This document shows, piece after piece, positions 54,857 to 63,848 of a stretch of DNA of 64,000 nt. Position numbers and translations under genes: made by a program. Source of the stretch: Nocardioides marinus (lineage in GTDB: Bacteria > Pseudomonadota > Alphaproteobacteria > Rhodobacterales > Rhodobacteraceae). Numbering within the stretch: the first letter of the stretch is position 1; every line of letters begins with the position of its first letter. The DNA lies in contig JAHVJD010000005.1 in assembly GCA_019801415.1 (NCBI GenBank), positions 124,001 through 188,000 of the forward strand, read 5' to 3'. The notes under the pieces were generated by a model, which was not told where the DNA came from, made no database searches, and worked only from the letters and a program-made list of their open reading frames with translations.

Positions 54857-56241
54857 TGCGTGATGTTCTTTCTGATGTGATCCTCAAGGGCGGCCAGATC
54901 GTTGGCGATCCGGGTCACCCGTTCCGATCTCTCATACAGGTCTGCCATGCGCGGGGGAAGAGGCGGATGAATGCCGCTGGCATCCTCGACCGCTGCTGGG
55001 AATTTGGCCGGATGCGCCGTCGCCAAGGTGATCATCGGCACCTCGGCCTTGCGGTGCTCGTTCGCAACTTTCACCGCCACCGCGCCATGCGGACACAGCA
55101 GCTCACCCGAGGCTGCCAGTTCCGACTTGATGGTCGCCAGTGTTTCCTCCTCGGAGGTGCGGCCCGAGGCGTAAGTCTCGCTCAGAGCTTCCATCGCCCC
55201 TTGCGAGACGTCGAAGCCGCCGTTCTTCAACTCGTCCATCAGCTGCGCCACGGCACCGCTGTCCTGATCGTAGGCATAGAACAGCGCGCGCTCGAAGTTG
55301 GAGGACACCTGGATATCCATGGACGGAGAGAGCGACGGGCGGGTATCGCCCTTGTAATACCCCTGCCCTGACAGGCAGCGGTGCAGGATGTCGTTCTGGT
55401 TGGTGGCGACCACCAGCTGGTCAATGGGCAGGCCCATCTGCTTGGCGATGAAACCTGCGAAGATGTCGCCGAAATTGCCGGTCGGCACGGTGAAGCTGAC
55501 CTTGCGCTGCGGCGCGCCCAGGGACACGGCAGAGGAGAAGTAATAGACCACCTGCGCCAGCACGCGGGCGATGTTGATCGAGTTCACGCCAGCCAGCTTG
55601 ACGCTGTCGCGGAAATCGAAGTCATTGAACATGTCCTTCACGCGGGCCTGACAGTCGTCGAAATCGCCATCGACGGCCAGCGCGTGCACATTGGCATCCT
55701 GGGGCGTGGTCATCTGCCGACGCTGGACCTCGGAGACGCGACCATGCGGATAGAGGATGAAGACATCGACATTGTTCAGCCCCCGGAAGGCTTCCATCGC
55801 CGCCGACCCGGTATCGCCGGAAGTGGCACCTGCGATGGTGACCCGGTCGCCGCGGCGCTCCAGTGCGGCCTGGAACAGCTGGCCGATCAGCTGCATGGCG
55901 AAATCCTTGAACGCCAGCGTCGGGCCGTGGAACAGCTCCAGCAGGAAATGGTTCGGCGCCAGCTGTTTCAACGGCGCGCGGGCGGCGTGACCAAACCCCT
56001 GGTAGGCGCGGTCAATGATGGCGCGGAATTCTTCGTCGGTGAAACAGTCGCCGATGAAGGGGCGCATCACGCGAAAGGCGGTTTCCTCGTAGGACAGGCC
56101 CGCCAGCGCCGCGATGTCGTCGTGGGACAGCTGCGGGATCTCGGCCGGTACATAGAGGCCGCCGTCGCGGGCAAGCCCGGTCAGCATCGCGTCTTCGAAT
56201 GTCAGCTCGGGCGCTTGGCCCCGGGTGGAGATATATTTCAT
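54853..56241 (-). CDS. thrC: Threonine synthase
   Basis: 462 residues. It makes threonine from O-phosphohomoserine with PLP. The PLP lysine lies in HGPTLAFKDFAMQLIG (about residues 104-119); TIAGATSGDTGSAAMEAFRG and VPTGNFGDIFAGF bind the phosphate. The N-terminus YISTRGQAPELTFEDA is typical of the long, fungal-like form of the enzyme. It lies 5 bases after the surf1 stop and overlaps the M16 gene, in the conserved order surf1-thrC-M16 of Rhodobacterales. Confidence 0.97.
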   Translation of the reverse strand: MKYISTRGQAPELTFEDAMLTGLARDGGLYVPAEIPQLSHDDIAALAGLSYEETAFRVMRPFIGDCFTDEEFRAIIDRAYQGFGHAARAPLKQLAPNHFLLELFHGPTLAFKDFAMQLIGQLFQAALERRGDRVTIAGATSGDTGSAAMEAFRGLNNVDVFILYPHGRVSEVQRRQMTTPQDANVHALAVDGDFDDCQARVKDMFNDFDFRDSVKLAGVNSINIARVLAQVVYYFSSAVSLGAPQRKVSFTVPTGNFGDIFAGFIAKQMGLPIDQLVVATNQNDILHRCLSGQGYYKGDTRPSLSPSMDIQVSSNFERALFYAYDQDSGAVAQLMDELKNGGFDVSQGAMEALSETYASGRTSEEETLATIKSELAASGELLCPHGAVAVKVANEHRKAEVPMITLATAHPAKFPAAVEDASGIHPPLPPRMADLYERSERVTRIANDLAALEDHIRKNITH

Positions 56242-56246
56242 CGCCT

Positions 56247-56930
56247 TCAGCTCTTTGGTTCAGGGCGGCTGCGCCGCAGAAAATAGAGGCTCATCGCGGC
56301 CCAGATAAAGGCCAGCGAAAACCAGGTGATCGCATATTGCAAGTGGTTGTTGGGGATAGAGGCGGTATCGACCGGCATCGGTTTCACACCGGCGTTCTCG
56401 CCCGCGGGGGGCGCGTTCAAGATGACCATCACCGGTTCGGTGTCCAGCTGCTGCGCCATGGCATCGGCATCTCTGGCGTACCAGAGACCCTCGTCCAGAT
56501 CTGGCGCAGGCGTGTAGCTGTCGACTTCCTGCGGCCAGTGGACGTTGCCGGAAATGGTCGCCGAACCGCGCAGGCGCTGTGCTGTTTTGTCGGAACCTGC
56601 AACAAAGCCGCGGTCAATCAGGATGCGACGGCCATTGGACAACGTGAAGGGCGAGATCACCCGGAAGCCCGGACCAATATCCTTGAGCGACGTGACCACG
56701 AACAGATCCGGTGCGCCGATCTCGCCGCTCAGCCGGACCGGGCGGTACTTGTCCGCCTCTCGATCCAGCGCGGTCGGGAGGTCAACCGCAGGCTCTCCAT
56801 GGATGCGGGACTCTATGGTTGCCAGGATCCCCTCTTTCCAGGTCATGCGCTGCAGCTGCCAGGTTCCCAGCCCGATCAGAATGGCCAGGCCTGCGCCGCT
56901 CACGATCAACAGGAAAATGACACGCCGCAT
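56247..56930 (-). CDS. SURF1 family oxidase assembly protein
   Basis: 227 residues with one membrane helix near each end (VIFLLIVSGAGLAILIGLG and YAITWFSLAFIWAAMSLYF) and a periplasmic domain between them. It has the family motifs LGTWQLQRMTWKE near the N-terminus, RRILIDRGFV in the middle and HLQYAITWFSLA near the C-terminus. SURF1 helps insert heme a into oxidase subunit I. It lies after ctaE in the oxidase operon and before thrC. Confidence 0.95.
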   Translation of the reverse strand: MRRVIFLLIVSGAGLAILIGLGTWQLQRMTWKEGILATIESRIHGEPAVDLPTALDREADKYRPVRLSGEIGAPDLFVVTSLKDIGPGFRVISPFTLSNGRRILIDRGFVAGSDKTAQRLRGSATISGNVHWPQEVDSYTPAPDLDEGLWYARDADAMAQQLDTEPVMVILNAPPAGENAGVKPMPVDTASIPNNHLQYAITWFSLAFIWAAMSLYFLRRSRPEPKS

Positions 56931-57046
56931 CGACGCCGCTCCGCTTCAAAGTTCAGGGGCGCGCAAGGGAGTTCCCTGCGCGCCCCGTGTGTGGCCTCAT
57001 GCCCGCGGATAATCAACCGCAAACATGTATCGGGTACACCGCGCCC

Positions 57047-57856
57047 TTACAGGCCGGCGGTGCCCCAGATGTAGACTGCAACGAACAGGAACAGCCAGAC
57101 GACGTCCACGAAGTGCCAGTACCAGGCTGCGGCCTCGAAGCCGACGTGCTGCTCGGGGGTGAAGTCGCCCTTCATCGCGCGGATCAGGCAGACCGTCAGG
57201 AAGATGGTGCCGATGACGACGTGGAAACCATGGAAGCCGGTTGCCATGAAGAAGTTGGAGTAGAATTCGTCTTCGCCGAACTTCCAGCCTTCATGCAGCA
57301 GGTGCGCGTATTCATAGCCCTGCAGGAAGGTGAAGGCGATGCCGAAGGCGATACCGATCGACAGGCCCTGGATCAGCGCCTTGCGGTCGTTGTTGTGCAC
57401 CAGCGCGTGGTGCGCCCAGGTCACCGCACAGCCCGACAGCAGCAGGATCAGGGTGTTGATCAGCGGCAGGTGGAACGGATCGACGGCGTAGATCTCCGGC
57501 GGGATGTACTCGCTGCCCTCATAGGCTTCCATCGGGTACATGGCGTGTTTGAAGAACGACCAGAACCAGGCGAAGAAGAACATCACCTCGGACATCACGA
57601 ACAGGATGAAGCCGTAGCGCAGGCCGATGCGAACGACCGGAGTGTGATCCCCGACACGGCTTTCCTTGACGACCTCGGACCACCAGGCAAAGGCGGAATA
57701 CAGGACGGCAACAAAACCGATCCAGAACGGCCAGGCCGTGAAGCCTTTCATCCAGAACACCGCGCCAACCAGCATGACAAAGGTGCCCAGCGACGAGGCC
57801 AGCGGCCAGATCGACGGCGGCAGAATGTGATAATCGTGATTTTTAGCGTGCGCCAT
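57047..57856 (-). CDS. ctaE: Cytochrome c oxidase subunit III
   Basis: 269 residues, seven predicted helices. Signature segments are [61 protein letters not shown] and [13 protein letters not shown]. Subunit III stabilises the core and supports proton uptake. Fourth structural/assembly gene of the operon, 24 bases after ctaG. The functional partner subunit I is encoded 42 kb away. Confidence 0.98.
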   Translation of the reverse strand: MAHAKNHDYHILPPSIWPLASSLGTFVMLVGAVFWMKGFTAWPFWIGFVAVLYSAFAWWSEVVKESRVGDHTPVVRIGLRYGFILFVMSEVMFFFAWFWSFFKHAMYPMEAYEGSEYIPPEIYAVDPFHLPLINTLILLLSGCAVTWAHHALVHNNDRKALIQGLSIGIAFGIAFTFLQGYEYAHLLHEGWKFGEDEFYSNFFMATGFHGFHVVIGTIFLTVCLIRAMKGDFTPEQHVGFEAAAWYWHFVDVVWLFLFVAVYIWGTAGL

Positions 57857-57880
57857 TTAAGTGTCCCTCACCAAAGCGGC

Positions 57881-58468
57881 CTAGTTCGTGGTTACGTCTG
57901 CCCCGGTGCCATTCCCGGTGTCGAGAGCGGCATAGCCCTCGGGCAGATCGATTTCATGAAACGTGTACGACAGCGTGATCGTATGCACGTATTTTGCATC
58001 CCGGTCGTCAATGATTTCGGGATCAACATAGAAGGTCACGGGCATCTGTACCCGCTCCCCCGGCTGCAAAACCTGCTCGGTAAAGCAGAAGCAGTCGATT
58101 TTCTCAAAGAAATAGCCGGCCTGATACGGCGTCACGTTGTAGGACGCCTGACCGGCAACCGGACGATCGGTCGGGTTGTAGGCCTCGTAAAAGGCCAGCC
58201 CGGTTTCGCCCAGCTTGATCTCCATCTCGCGCTGCACCGGCTTGAACTCCCACGGCATGCCGCGCTGCTTGGAGCCGTCGAAACGCACCTTGATGGTCTG
58301 GTCCAGCACCGTGTCGGACCCGGTAGTCGCCACCTGGGTCACACCGCCAAAGCCGGTGACCCGGCAGAACCAGTCGTAAAACGGCACGGACGCCCAGGAC
58401 AGGCCGCCCATCACCACGACGACGCCAACCAGCTGCACAACGGTTTTTTGCGGTCCTTGCAATGCCAT
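57881..58468 (-). CDS. ctaG: Cytochrome c oxidase assembly protein CtaG/Cox11
   Basis: 195 residues. One N-terminal helix, then a periplasmic copper-binding domain: VPFYDWFCRVTGFGG and the copper-binding CFCFTEQVL, followed by the NVTPYQAGYFFEKI region and ending with the DPEIIDD-like stretch near the C-terminus. It delivers copper to the CuB site of subunit I. The ATG overlaps the stop of the 62-codon gene upstream (TGATG), and ctaE follows 24 bases later. Confidence 0.97.
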   Translation of the reverse strand: MALQGPQKTVVQLVGVVVVMGGLSWASVPFYDWFCRVTGFGGVTQVATTGSDTVLDQTIKVRFDGSKQRGMPWEFKPVQREMEIKLGETGLAFYEAYNPTDRPVAGQASYNVTPYQAGYFFEKIDCFCFTEQVLQPGERVQMPVTFYVDPEIIDDRDAKYVHTITLSYTFHEIDLPEGYAALDTGNGTGADVTTN

Positions 58469-58656
58469 CAGTTCTGCTCCAATTCGGCCGGGCTCTGCGA
58501 GCTTGACTGGCTGTCCGGCAGCTGAAACCCGGGCGCGGTCACCTTGACCAGCGTCAGCGCCATCACCAGCACCACGAAGGCCGCCAGCAGGATCCCGACG
58601 CCGAGGTTGCGACCCGAGCGACGCTTGTGGATCTCATGTTCCTTGCGAAGCGCCAT
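58468..58656 (-). CDS. Small membrane protein of the oxidase operon (CoxF-like)
   Basis: 62 residues from ATG 58656; longer in-frame starts lie in the ctaB gene and lack family similarity. It has one hydrophobic helix (VGILLAAFVVLVMALTLVKV, about 19-38), a basic N-terminus and a Ser-rich tail. It lies between ctaB and ctaG with one base between it and the ctaB stop and an overlap with ctaG, the position where alphaproteobacterial operons hold a small CoxF/CtaG-associated protein. The function is unknown; possibly an oxidase assembly helper. Confidence 0.75.
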   Translation of the reverse strand: MALRKEHEIHKRRSGRNLGVGILLAAFVVLVMALTLVKVTAPGFQLPDSQSSSQSPAELEQN

Positions 58657-58657
58657 G

Positions 58658-59599
58658 TTACCAGCCTCCCAGCCCGTAAGGTTTGAGCAGCGCCTCGGCC
58701 AGGATCGCGCCGAAATGCAGGAACAGGTACAGCAGCGACAATTTGAAGAAGCTGCGCTCAACCTTGAAGTTGTCAGCCTCGGAATCATCCTCGTCGCGAC
58801 GACTGATCTTCCAGGCGCCATGCAGGAACAGCGCGTTCAGCACCAGCGCAACGGCCAGATACAGCGGCCCACCGATACCCGAGAACGCCGTCCCAACGGC
58901 CAGCACGGCCAGCAGAACGGTATAGCCAAGGATATGCAGACGCGTGGAGCGGCGACCATGGGTCACGGTCAGCATCGGCACGCCGGCATCGTCGTAGTCA
59001 GAGCGCATGAACAGGGCCAGCGCCCAGAAGTGCGGCGGCGTCCACATGAAGGTCAGCAGGAACATCAACCAGGGTTCGACCGACATGCTGCCAGTGGCCG
59101 CGATCCAGCCGATGACCGGCGGGAACGCCCCGGCAGCACCACCGATGACGATGTTCTGCGGCGTCGCGCGCTTCAGCCACATGGTGTAGACGACAACATA
59201 GAAGAAGATGGTGAAGGCCAGGAAGGCACCGGCAAAGACATTGGCGGCCAGCGCCAGCATGATGACCGAAAGCCCCGAAAGCGCGAGACCCAGCGCCAGT
59301 GCCTCACCCGCCTCGACCTTGCCCGCAGGAATCGGACGTCCCTTGGTGCGCTTCATCACACGGTCGATATCGGCATCCCACCACATGTTCAGCGCACCCG
59401 AGGCACCGCCACCGATGGCGATGAACAGAATCGCGGCGAATCCGACGACCGGATGAACAGACACCGGCGCCGCCAAAAGCCCCACGAGCGCGGTGAACAC
59501 CACCAGCGACATGACACGGGGCTTCAGCAGGGCGAAATAGTCGCCGAAGCTGGCTTCGTCCTCATATGCCCGGCTTGCGTTGATGCTTGCGTCGCTCAT
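58658..59599 (-). CDS. ctaB: Heme o synthase (protoheme IX farnesyltransferase)
   Basis: 313 residues, about nine helices. It adds a farnesyl group to heme b to give heme o, the precursor of heme a. The prenyltransferase site is NMWWDADIDRVMKRTKGRP, the second Asp-rich region is ALFMRSDYDDAGVPML, and the N-terminal YFALLKPRVMSLVVFTALVG is typical. A CtaA heme a synthase is not encoded in this window. Second gene of the operon, 99 bases after ctaC. Confidence 0.97.
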   Translation of the reverse strand: MSDASINASRAYEDEASFGDYFALLKPRVMSLVVFTALVGLLAAPVSVHPVVGFAAILFIAIGGGASGALNMWWDADIDRVMKRTKGRPIPAGKVEAGEALALGLALSGLSVIMLALAANVFAGAFLAFTIFFYVVVYTMWLKRATPQNIVIGGAAGAFPPVIGWIAATGSMSVEPWLMFLLTFMWTPPHFWALALFMRSDYDDAGVPMLTVTHGRRSTRLHILGYTVLLAVLAVGTAFSGIGGPLYLAVALVLNALFLHGAWKISRRDEDDSEADNFKVERSFFKLSLLYLFLHFGAILAEALLKPYGLGGW

Positions 59600-59698
59600 C
59601 TTGGGTTCCTTGGCGGCAACGGGTGCGCAGGACTGCGCACCCAGATCTTGTCGTTCTCGACCGGCCCGCGCCTCGGCGGCGCAGCGGCGGGTCGGCTA

Positions 59699-60544
59699 TC
59701 AGTTGGAGGCAACCTGATAGGAGCGCGGGGTGCCCGCGTATTCCTCGATCGCACCTTCCAACCAGGCGTCATACTGCTCTTGCGTCACCACTTTGACGGT
59801 GATCGGCATATAGGCGTGGTCCTTGCCGCAGAGTTCGGAGCACTGACCGAAGTAGATGCCCTCGTTGCCTTCTTCGACCTTGAACCACAGCTCGGCCAGG
59901 CGGCCCGGCACGCCATCCTGCTTCACGCCGAAGGCGGGCATTGCCCAGGAGTGGATCACGTCCGCGGCGGTCACCTGCATCACGACGGTCTTGCCGGAGG
60001 GCACAACAACCGCGGTGTCGGTGGCCAGCAGGTAGTCATCTTCGGCGTAACCGTTTGCGGCCAGCTGGTCTTTCGGCAGCAGGAAGCTCTCGAAGCCGAA
60101 TTCATGGTCGGTGTACTCGTAGCCCCAGTACCACTGGTAGCCGGTCACCTTGATGTTGATGTCACCCTCCGGGATTTCCTGCTGTGCAAACAGCTGCGGC
60201 AGCGAGAAGGAACCGATGAAGACCAGGATCAGGATCGGAATAACGGTCCAGGCGATCTCGATCGGGGTATGGTGGGTGAATTTCGCCGGGGTCGGGTTGG
60301 CACGGCGGTTGAACCGCAGGATCGCCCACAGCAGCAGGCCTCCCACGAACACACAGATCGCGGTGATGATCACCAGGATCATGTGGTCCAGGCTGCGGAT
60401 CCCCTCCATCAGCGAGGTGGCTGCCGGCTGGAATCCCATGCCGCCGTTGACCGGCTTACCAATGGTTTCCAATCCTTCCTGCGCCATTGCGGGAAGGCTG
60501 GAAAGGCCGACGAAAAGGCCCGAAAGCGTCAAAGCGTTTTTCAT
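59699..60544 (-). CDS. ctaC: Cytochrome c oxidase subunit II
   Basis: 281 residues. Signal peptide (about residues 1-21), two membrane helices (~54-75 and ~95-115), then the CuA domain with [12 protein letters not shown] (electron entry), [11 protein letters not shown] and the CuA site [12 protein letters not shown]. Subunit II takes electrons from cytochrome c. ATG 60544 follows AGGTAGAG; the frame is open to 60685. First gene of the operon that runs to the GNAT gene at 53 kb. A perfect FNR-type box lies 161 bases upstream. Confidence 0.98.
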   Translation of the reverse strand: MKNALTLSGLFVGLSSLPAMAQEGLETIGKPVNGGMGFQPAATSLMEGIRSLDHMILVIITAICVFVGGLLLWAILRFNRRANPTPAKFTHHTPIEIAWTVIPILILVFIGSFSLPQLFAQQEIPEGDINIKVTGYQWYWGYEYTDHEFGFESFLLPKDQLAANGYAEDDYLLATDTAVVVPSGKTVVMQVTAADVIHSWAMPAFGVKQDGVPGRLAELWFKVEEGNEGIYFGQCSELCGKDHAYMPITVKVVTQEQYDAWLEGAIEEYAGTPRSYQVASN

Positions 60545-60704
60545 ATCTCTACCTGATCGGTTGATCGCGTTATTCCTGCGGCAGCCTGAGCGTTCGGAAT
60601 CGATGATTCCACAAAACGCACCTGCCCCGTTGTCTTTGACGCCGCTTAAAATCATATTCGGGACAACAGATAAAGAGGCAGGCAAGCGTCAAACCGTCGC
60701 TTTC

Positions 60705-60718
60705 TTGATTTAGATCAA
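60705..60718. promoter_or_regulatory. FNR/FnrL box between ctaC and tldD
   Basis: TTGATTTAGATCAA is a perfect TTGAT-N4-ATCAA site, 161 bases before ctaC (minus strand) and 21 bases before tldD (plus strand). The same type of box lies upstream of ctaD. Confidence 0.75.
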
Positions 60719-60738
60719 AAAAATCCGAGGACCGTGCC

Positions 60739-62160
60739 ATGGAAACCCCCGCCTTTCGCCCGTTTGAAACCACGCTGCCGGAGACAGAGGCGCTGGCGGT
60801 CCTGCGTGATGCTCTAAGCGGGGCCGAGGATGGCGAGATCTTCGCCGAACGCCGCAAGTCGGAAGCGCTGTCCTTTGATGACGGGCGGTTGCGCAGCGCC
60901 AGCTATGACGCCTCCGAAGGGTTCGGCTTGCGCGCGGTGAACGGCGACGTGGCAGGCTACGCCCATTCCACCGACGTCTCCATCGCGTCGCTGAAACGGG
61001 CGGCCGAGACGGCAAGACTGGCCGTGGGCGACGGCGGCGGCACCTACGCCGATGCACCGCAAGCCACCAACAAGAAGCTTTACACCGACGCCGACCCCAT
61101 CAGCGCCATGCCATTTCCGGTGAAGGTGGAAACGCTGCGCGAGATCGATGCCTTCGCACGGGATCTTGATCCGCGTGTGGTACAGGTTTCCGCCTCCCTC
61201 GCCGCATCGCTGCAGGAGGTTGAAATCCTGCGGGCCGACGGTGTGCGCGTTCGCGACACCCGCCCAATGGCACGGCTGAACGTATCGGTGATCGTCGAAA
61301 AGGACGGCCGCCGCGAAAGTGGCTCTGCCGGAGGCGGCGGCCGACTGGGACTGGACGGGCTGGTCGACCCCAAGCATTGGCAGGCCCAGGTGCAGGAGGC
61401 CCTGCGCATCGCGCTGGTCAACCTCGACGCGGTGCCCGCCCCTGCCGGCGAAATGGACGTAGTGCTTGGCCCCGGCTGGCCCGGCATCCTGCTGCACGAG
61501 GCGATCGGCCACGGGCTGGAAGGTGACTTCAACCGCAAGGGCTCATCCGCCTTTGCCGGGCTGATGGGGCAGCAGATCGCCGCCAGGGGCGTGACCGTGC
61601 TGGACGATGGCACCATTCCCGACCGGCGCGGGTCGATCACAGTGGATGACGAGGGCACGCCAAGCCAGAAGACGACCCTGATCGAGGATGGTATCCTGGT
61701 TGGCTTCATGCAGGACCGGCAGAATGCGCGTCTGATGGGGGTTTCCCCCACCGGCAACGGCAGGCGGCAAAGCTACGCCCATGCACCGATGCCGCGCATG
61801 ACCAACACCTACATGCTGAGCGGAGAGGCCGATCCGGGTGAACTGGTGGCCAGCATCAAGGACGGCATCTGGGCGGTTGGCTTCGGCGGCGGTCAGGTCG
61901 ACATCACCAATGGCAAGTTCGTATTCTCCTGCACCGAGGCCTACCGCGTGAAGGATGGCAAGGTGGGCGCGCCGGTGAAGGGCGCAACCCTGATCGGCGA
62001 CGGCGCCACAGCGCTGAAGCAGATTCGCGGCCTTGGCAACGACATGGCTCTGGATCCGGGCATGGGGAATTGCGGCAAGGCCGGACAATGGGTGCCGGTC
62101 GGCGTGGGTCAACCATCCGTATTGATGGGCGGGCTGACGGTGGGTGGGTCGGCGACCTGA
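60739..62160 (+). CDS. tldD: TldD metalloprotease
   Basis: 473 residues. TldD and TldE form the heterodimeric protease that trims microcin B17 and degrades CcdA in E. coli. The zinc motif is HEAIGHGLEGDF (about 254-265). The N-terminal SLFAERRKSEAL-like region (EIFAERRKSEALSFDDGRLR) and the C-terminal IWAVGFGGGQVDITNGKFVFS match the family. No tldE/pmbA is seen in the window. GAGGA precedes the ATG. Its 5' end is close to the FNR-type box. Confidence 0.96.
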   Translation: METPAFRPFETTLPETEALAVLRDALSGAEDGEIFAERRKSEALSFDDGRLRSASYDASEGFGLRAVNGDVAGYAHSTDVSIASLKRAAETARLAVGDGGGTYADAPQATNKKLYTDADPISAMPFPVKVETLREIDAFARDLDPRVVQVSASLAASLQEVEILRADGVRVRDTRPMARLNVSVIVEKDGRRESGSAGGGGRLGLDGLVDPKHWQAQVQEALRIALVNLDAVPAPAGEMDVVLGPGWPGILLHEAIGHGLEGDFNRKGSSAFAGLMGQQIAARGVTVLDDGTIPDRRGSITVDDEGTPSQKTTLIEDGILVGFMQDRQNARLMGVSPTGNGRRQSYAHAPMPRMTNTYMLSGEADPGELVASIKDGIWAVGFGGGQVDITNGKFVFSCTEAYRVKDGKVGAPVKGATLIGDGATALKQIRGLGNDMALDPGMGNCGKAGQWVPVGVGQPSVLMGGLTVGGSAT

Positions 62161-62365
62161 GTCGCCTGAAGACCAAGGACCGCAAAAGGGCCGCAAAGCT
62201 CTGCCCCCTAACGTAACGACGCCATAAATTCCGCCTCCAGGGGTCAATCTCTGCGAGGCGGATACCCGACCAGCGCAGACGGCCGACTCGAATTCCCCCC
62301 TGCTTTTCTCAGCTTTTATAGAGACTTAGGAAAATTTTCCGGGAATTCGTAAAAACAGCGATGGC

Positions 62366-62396
62366 GTTCACTACCTGTTAACCGAGTGAAGGTTAA
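62366..62396 (+). promoter_or_regulatory. LexA-like and CtrA-like sequences before dprA
   Basis: GTTC-N7-GTTA (62366-62380) resembles the alphaproteobacterial LexA site GTTC-N7-GTTC. It overlaps TTAACC-N7-GGTTAA (62378-62396), a perfect inverted repeat containing the TTAACC half of the CtrA site. It ends 30 bases before the dprA ATG. Confidence 0.45.
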
Positions 62397-62426
62397 TTCT
62401 GGTCTTGCAAACAGGCGGAGCAACGG

Positions 62427-63617
62427 ATGACCGGAGAAGCACATTCTTCCACTCACCCCCCACTCCCACCCACCACGGAAGACGCCCGGTATTCCCAGCT
62501 TCGTCTGTTGCGCTCCAAGCGGGTCGGCCCGGTGACATACCACCGGCTGCTCGCGCAATTTGGTTCAGCGCAGAACGCGCTGGATGCGTTGCCTGAAGTG
62601 GCACGTTCCGCAGGCCTGAAGGGGTATGAAACATGCCCTGCCGATGCGGTGGACGCTGAAATCAAGCTCGCAAAAGCCGCCAAAGCGCGGCTTTTGTGCT
62701 GTTCGGACCCCGAGTACCCTGCCCCGCTTGCCGCGTTGAAAGATGCGCCCCCCCTGCTCTGGGTGATCGGCGACCTGTCGCTTCTGCAGCGCCCCCTGAT
62801 CGCCATTGTCGGAGCCCGAAACGCGTCCTCGCTGGGGCGGCGCATGACCCGCACGCTCGCGCAGGATCTGGGTGCAGCGGGCTATGTTGTCGTCTCCGGG
62901 CTCGCGCGCGGTATCGACGCCGCCGCCCATGAAGCCGCGCTGAGCAGCGGCACCGTCGCCGTGCAGGCCGGTGGGGTCGACGTGATCTATCCAGCCGAGA
63001 ACACCCGGCTCGCCAGCGCGATTGCCGAAACTGGCCTGCGCGTATCCGAGCAGCCGATGGGACGCACACCGCAGGCACGCGATTTTCCAAAGCGGAACCG
63101 GATCATCGCCGGGCTTGCCTCTGCCGTGGTGGTGATCGAAGCCGCAGCAAGGTCCGGCACCCTGATCACCGCCCAGGACGCGCTTGACCTCGGTCGTGAA
63201 GTGCTGGCGGTGCCGGGTCACCCGTTCGACCCGCGCAGCTCCGGTTGCAACCGGCTGATCCGCGACGGGGCGGTTCTGGTCCGTAGTGCTGCCGATGTGA
63301 TCGACGCTTTGCCTCCCGCACAACCAGCGCAGCCGCGGCCCCGACCCCAACCCGCGACCAATCAGAGGTCACCCGTAGAAGTGCCAGCGGCACAGCCGCA
63401 ACACCGCAGCCTTGCCGAGACGCATGCCCTGCACCAGCAGATTCTCGATCGCCTCGGCCCCTCGCCCACCTCTGAAACCGTGCTGATGCGGGATCTGGCC
63501 CTGCCGCCGCAGGACCTGGCTCCGGCGCTGACCGACCTGGAACTCGACGGCAGCATCCTGCGCCAACCCGGCGGGATGCTGTCAAAAAGCGCCCCCGATG
63601 ATGACACCGCACATTGA
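62427..63617 (+). CDS. dprA: DNA-processing protein DprA
   Basis: 396 residues. It binds incoming single-stranded DNA and loads RecA during natural transformation or gene-transfer-agent uptake. An N-terminal SAM/helical part (~30-85) is followed by the Rossmann DNA-binding domain with IAIVGARNASSLG, VVSGLARGIDAAAHEAAL, LPMGRTPQARDFPKRNR-like (QPMGRTPQARDFPKRNRIIA) and a C-terminal winged-helix (~315-390). GGCGGAGC lies upstream of the ATG. It lies between tldD and topA. Confidence 0.97.
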   Translation: MTGEAHSSTHPPLPPTTEDARYSQLRLLRSKRVGPVTYHRLLAQFGSAQNALDALPEVARSAGLKGYETCPADAVDAEIKLAKAAKARLLCCSDPEYPAPLAALKDAPPLLWVIGDLSLLQRPLIAIVGARNASSLGRRMTRTLAQDLGAAGYVVVSGLARGIDAAAHEAALSSGTVAVQAGGVDVIYPAENTRLASAIAETGLRVSEQPMGRTPQARDFPKRNRIIAGLASAVVVIEAAARSGTLITAQDALDLGREVLAVPGHPFDPRSSGCNRLIRDGAVLVRSAADVIDALPPAQPAQPRPRPQPATNQRSPVEVPAAQPQHRSLAETHALHQQILDRLGPSPTSETVLMRDLALPPQDLAPALTDLELDGSILRQPGGMLSKSAPDDDTAH

Positions 63618-63770
63618 CGGCACGATGTGCGCAAAACGCACGAGTGGCCGCGTGGAAACAGCCACCGCACGGCCACCGATCGGCGCAAACGCCGCGGTCG
63701 GCGATGCCGCGAAACCCGCCTGCAAGCACGCATGATCGGTATGGTCACACGGCTGCAACGGGGCCGCAGA

Positions 63771-63799
63771 TTGACATTCTCCCCTTGCGCCCCACATGT
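63771..63799 (+). promoter_or_regulatory. Weak candidate promoter of topA
   Basis: TTGACA (63771-63776) is followed after 17 bases by ACATGT, a poor -10. The 231-base dprA-topA gap also holds several GC hairpins, including GTGGCCG/CGGCCAC at 63644-63676, likely ending dprA. Confidence 0.35.
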
Positions 63800-63848
63800 T
63801 GCCCCGCCATAGAACCCGCAAAAGCGGTCCGAAGAGGTTAGAGAATTT

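Noticed and set aside
58544-60556. 670-codon frame antisense to ctaB and ctaC
   Set aside because: Shadow of the oxidase operon genes, which are certain.
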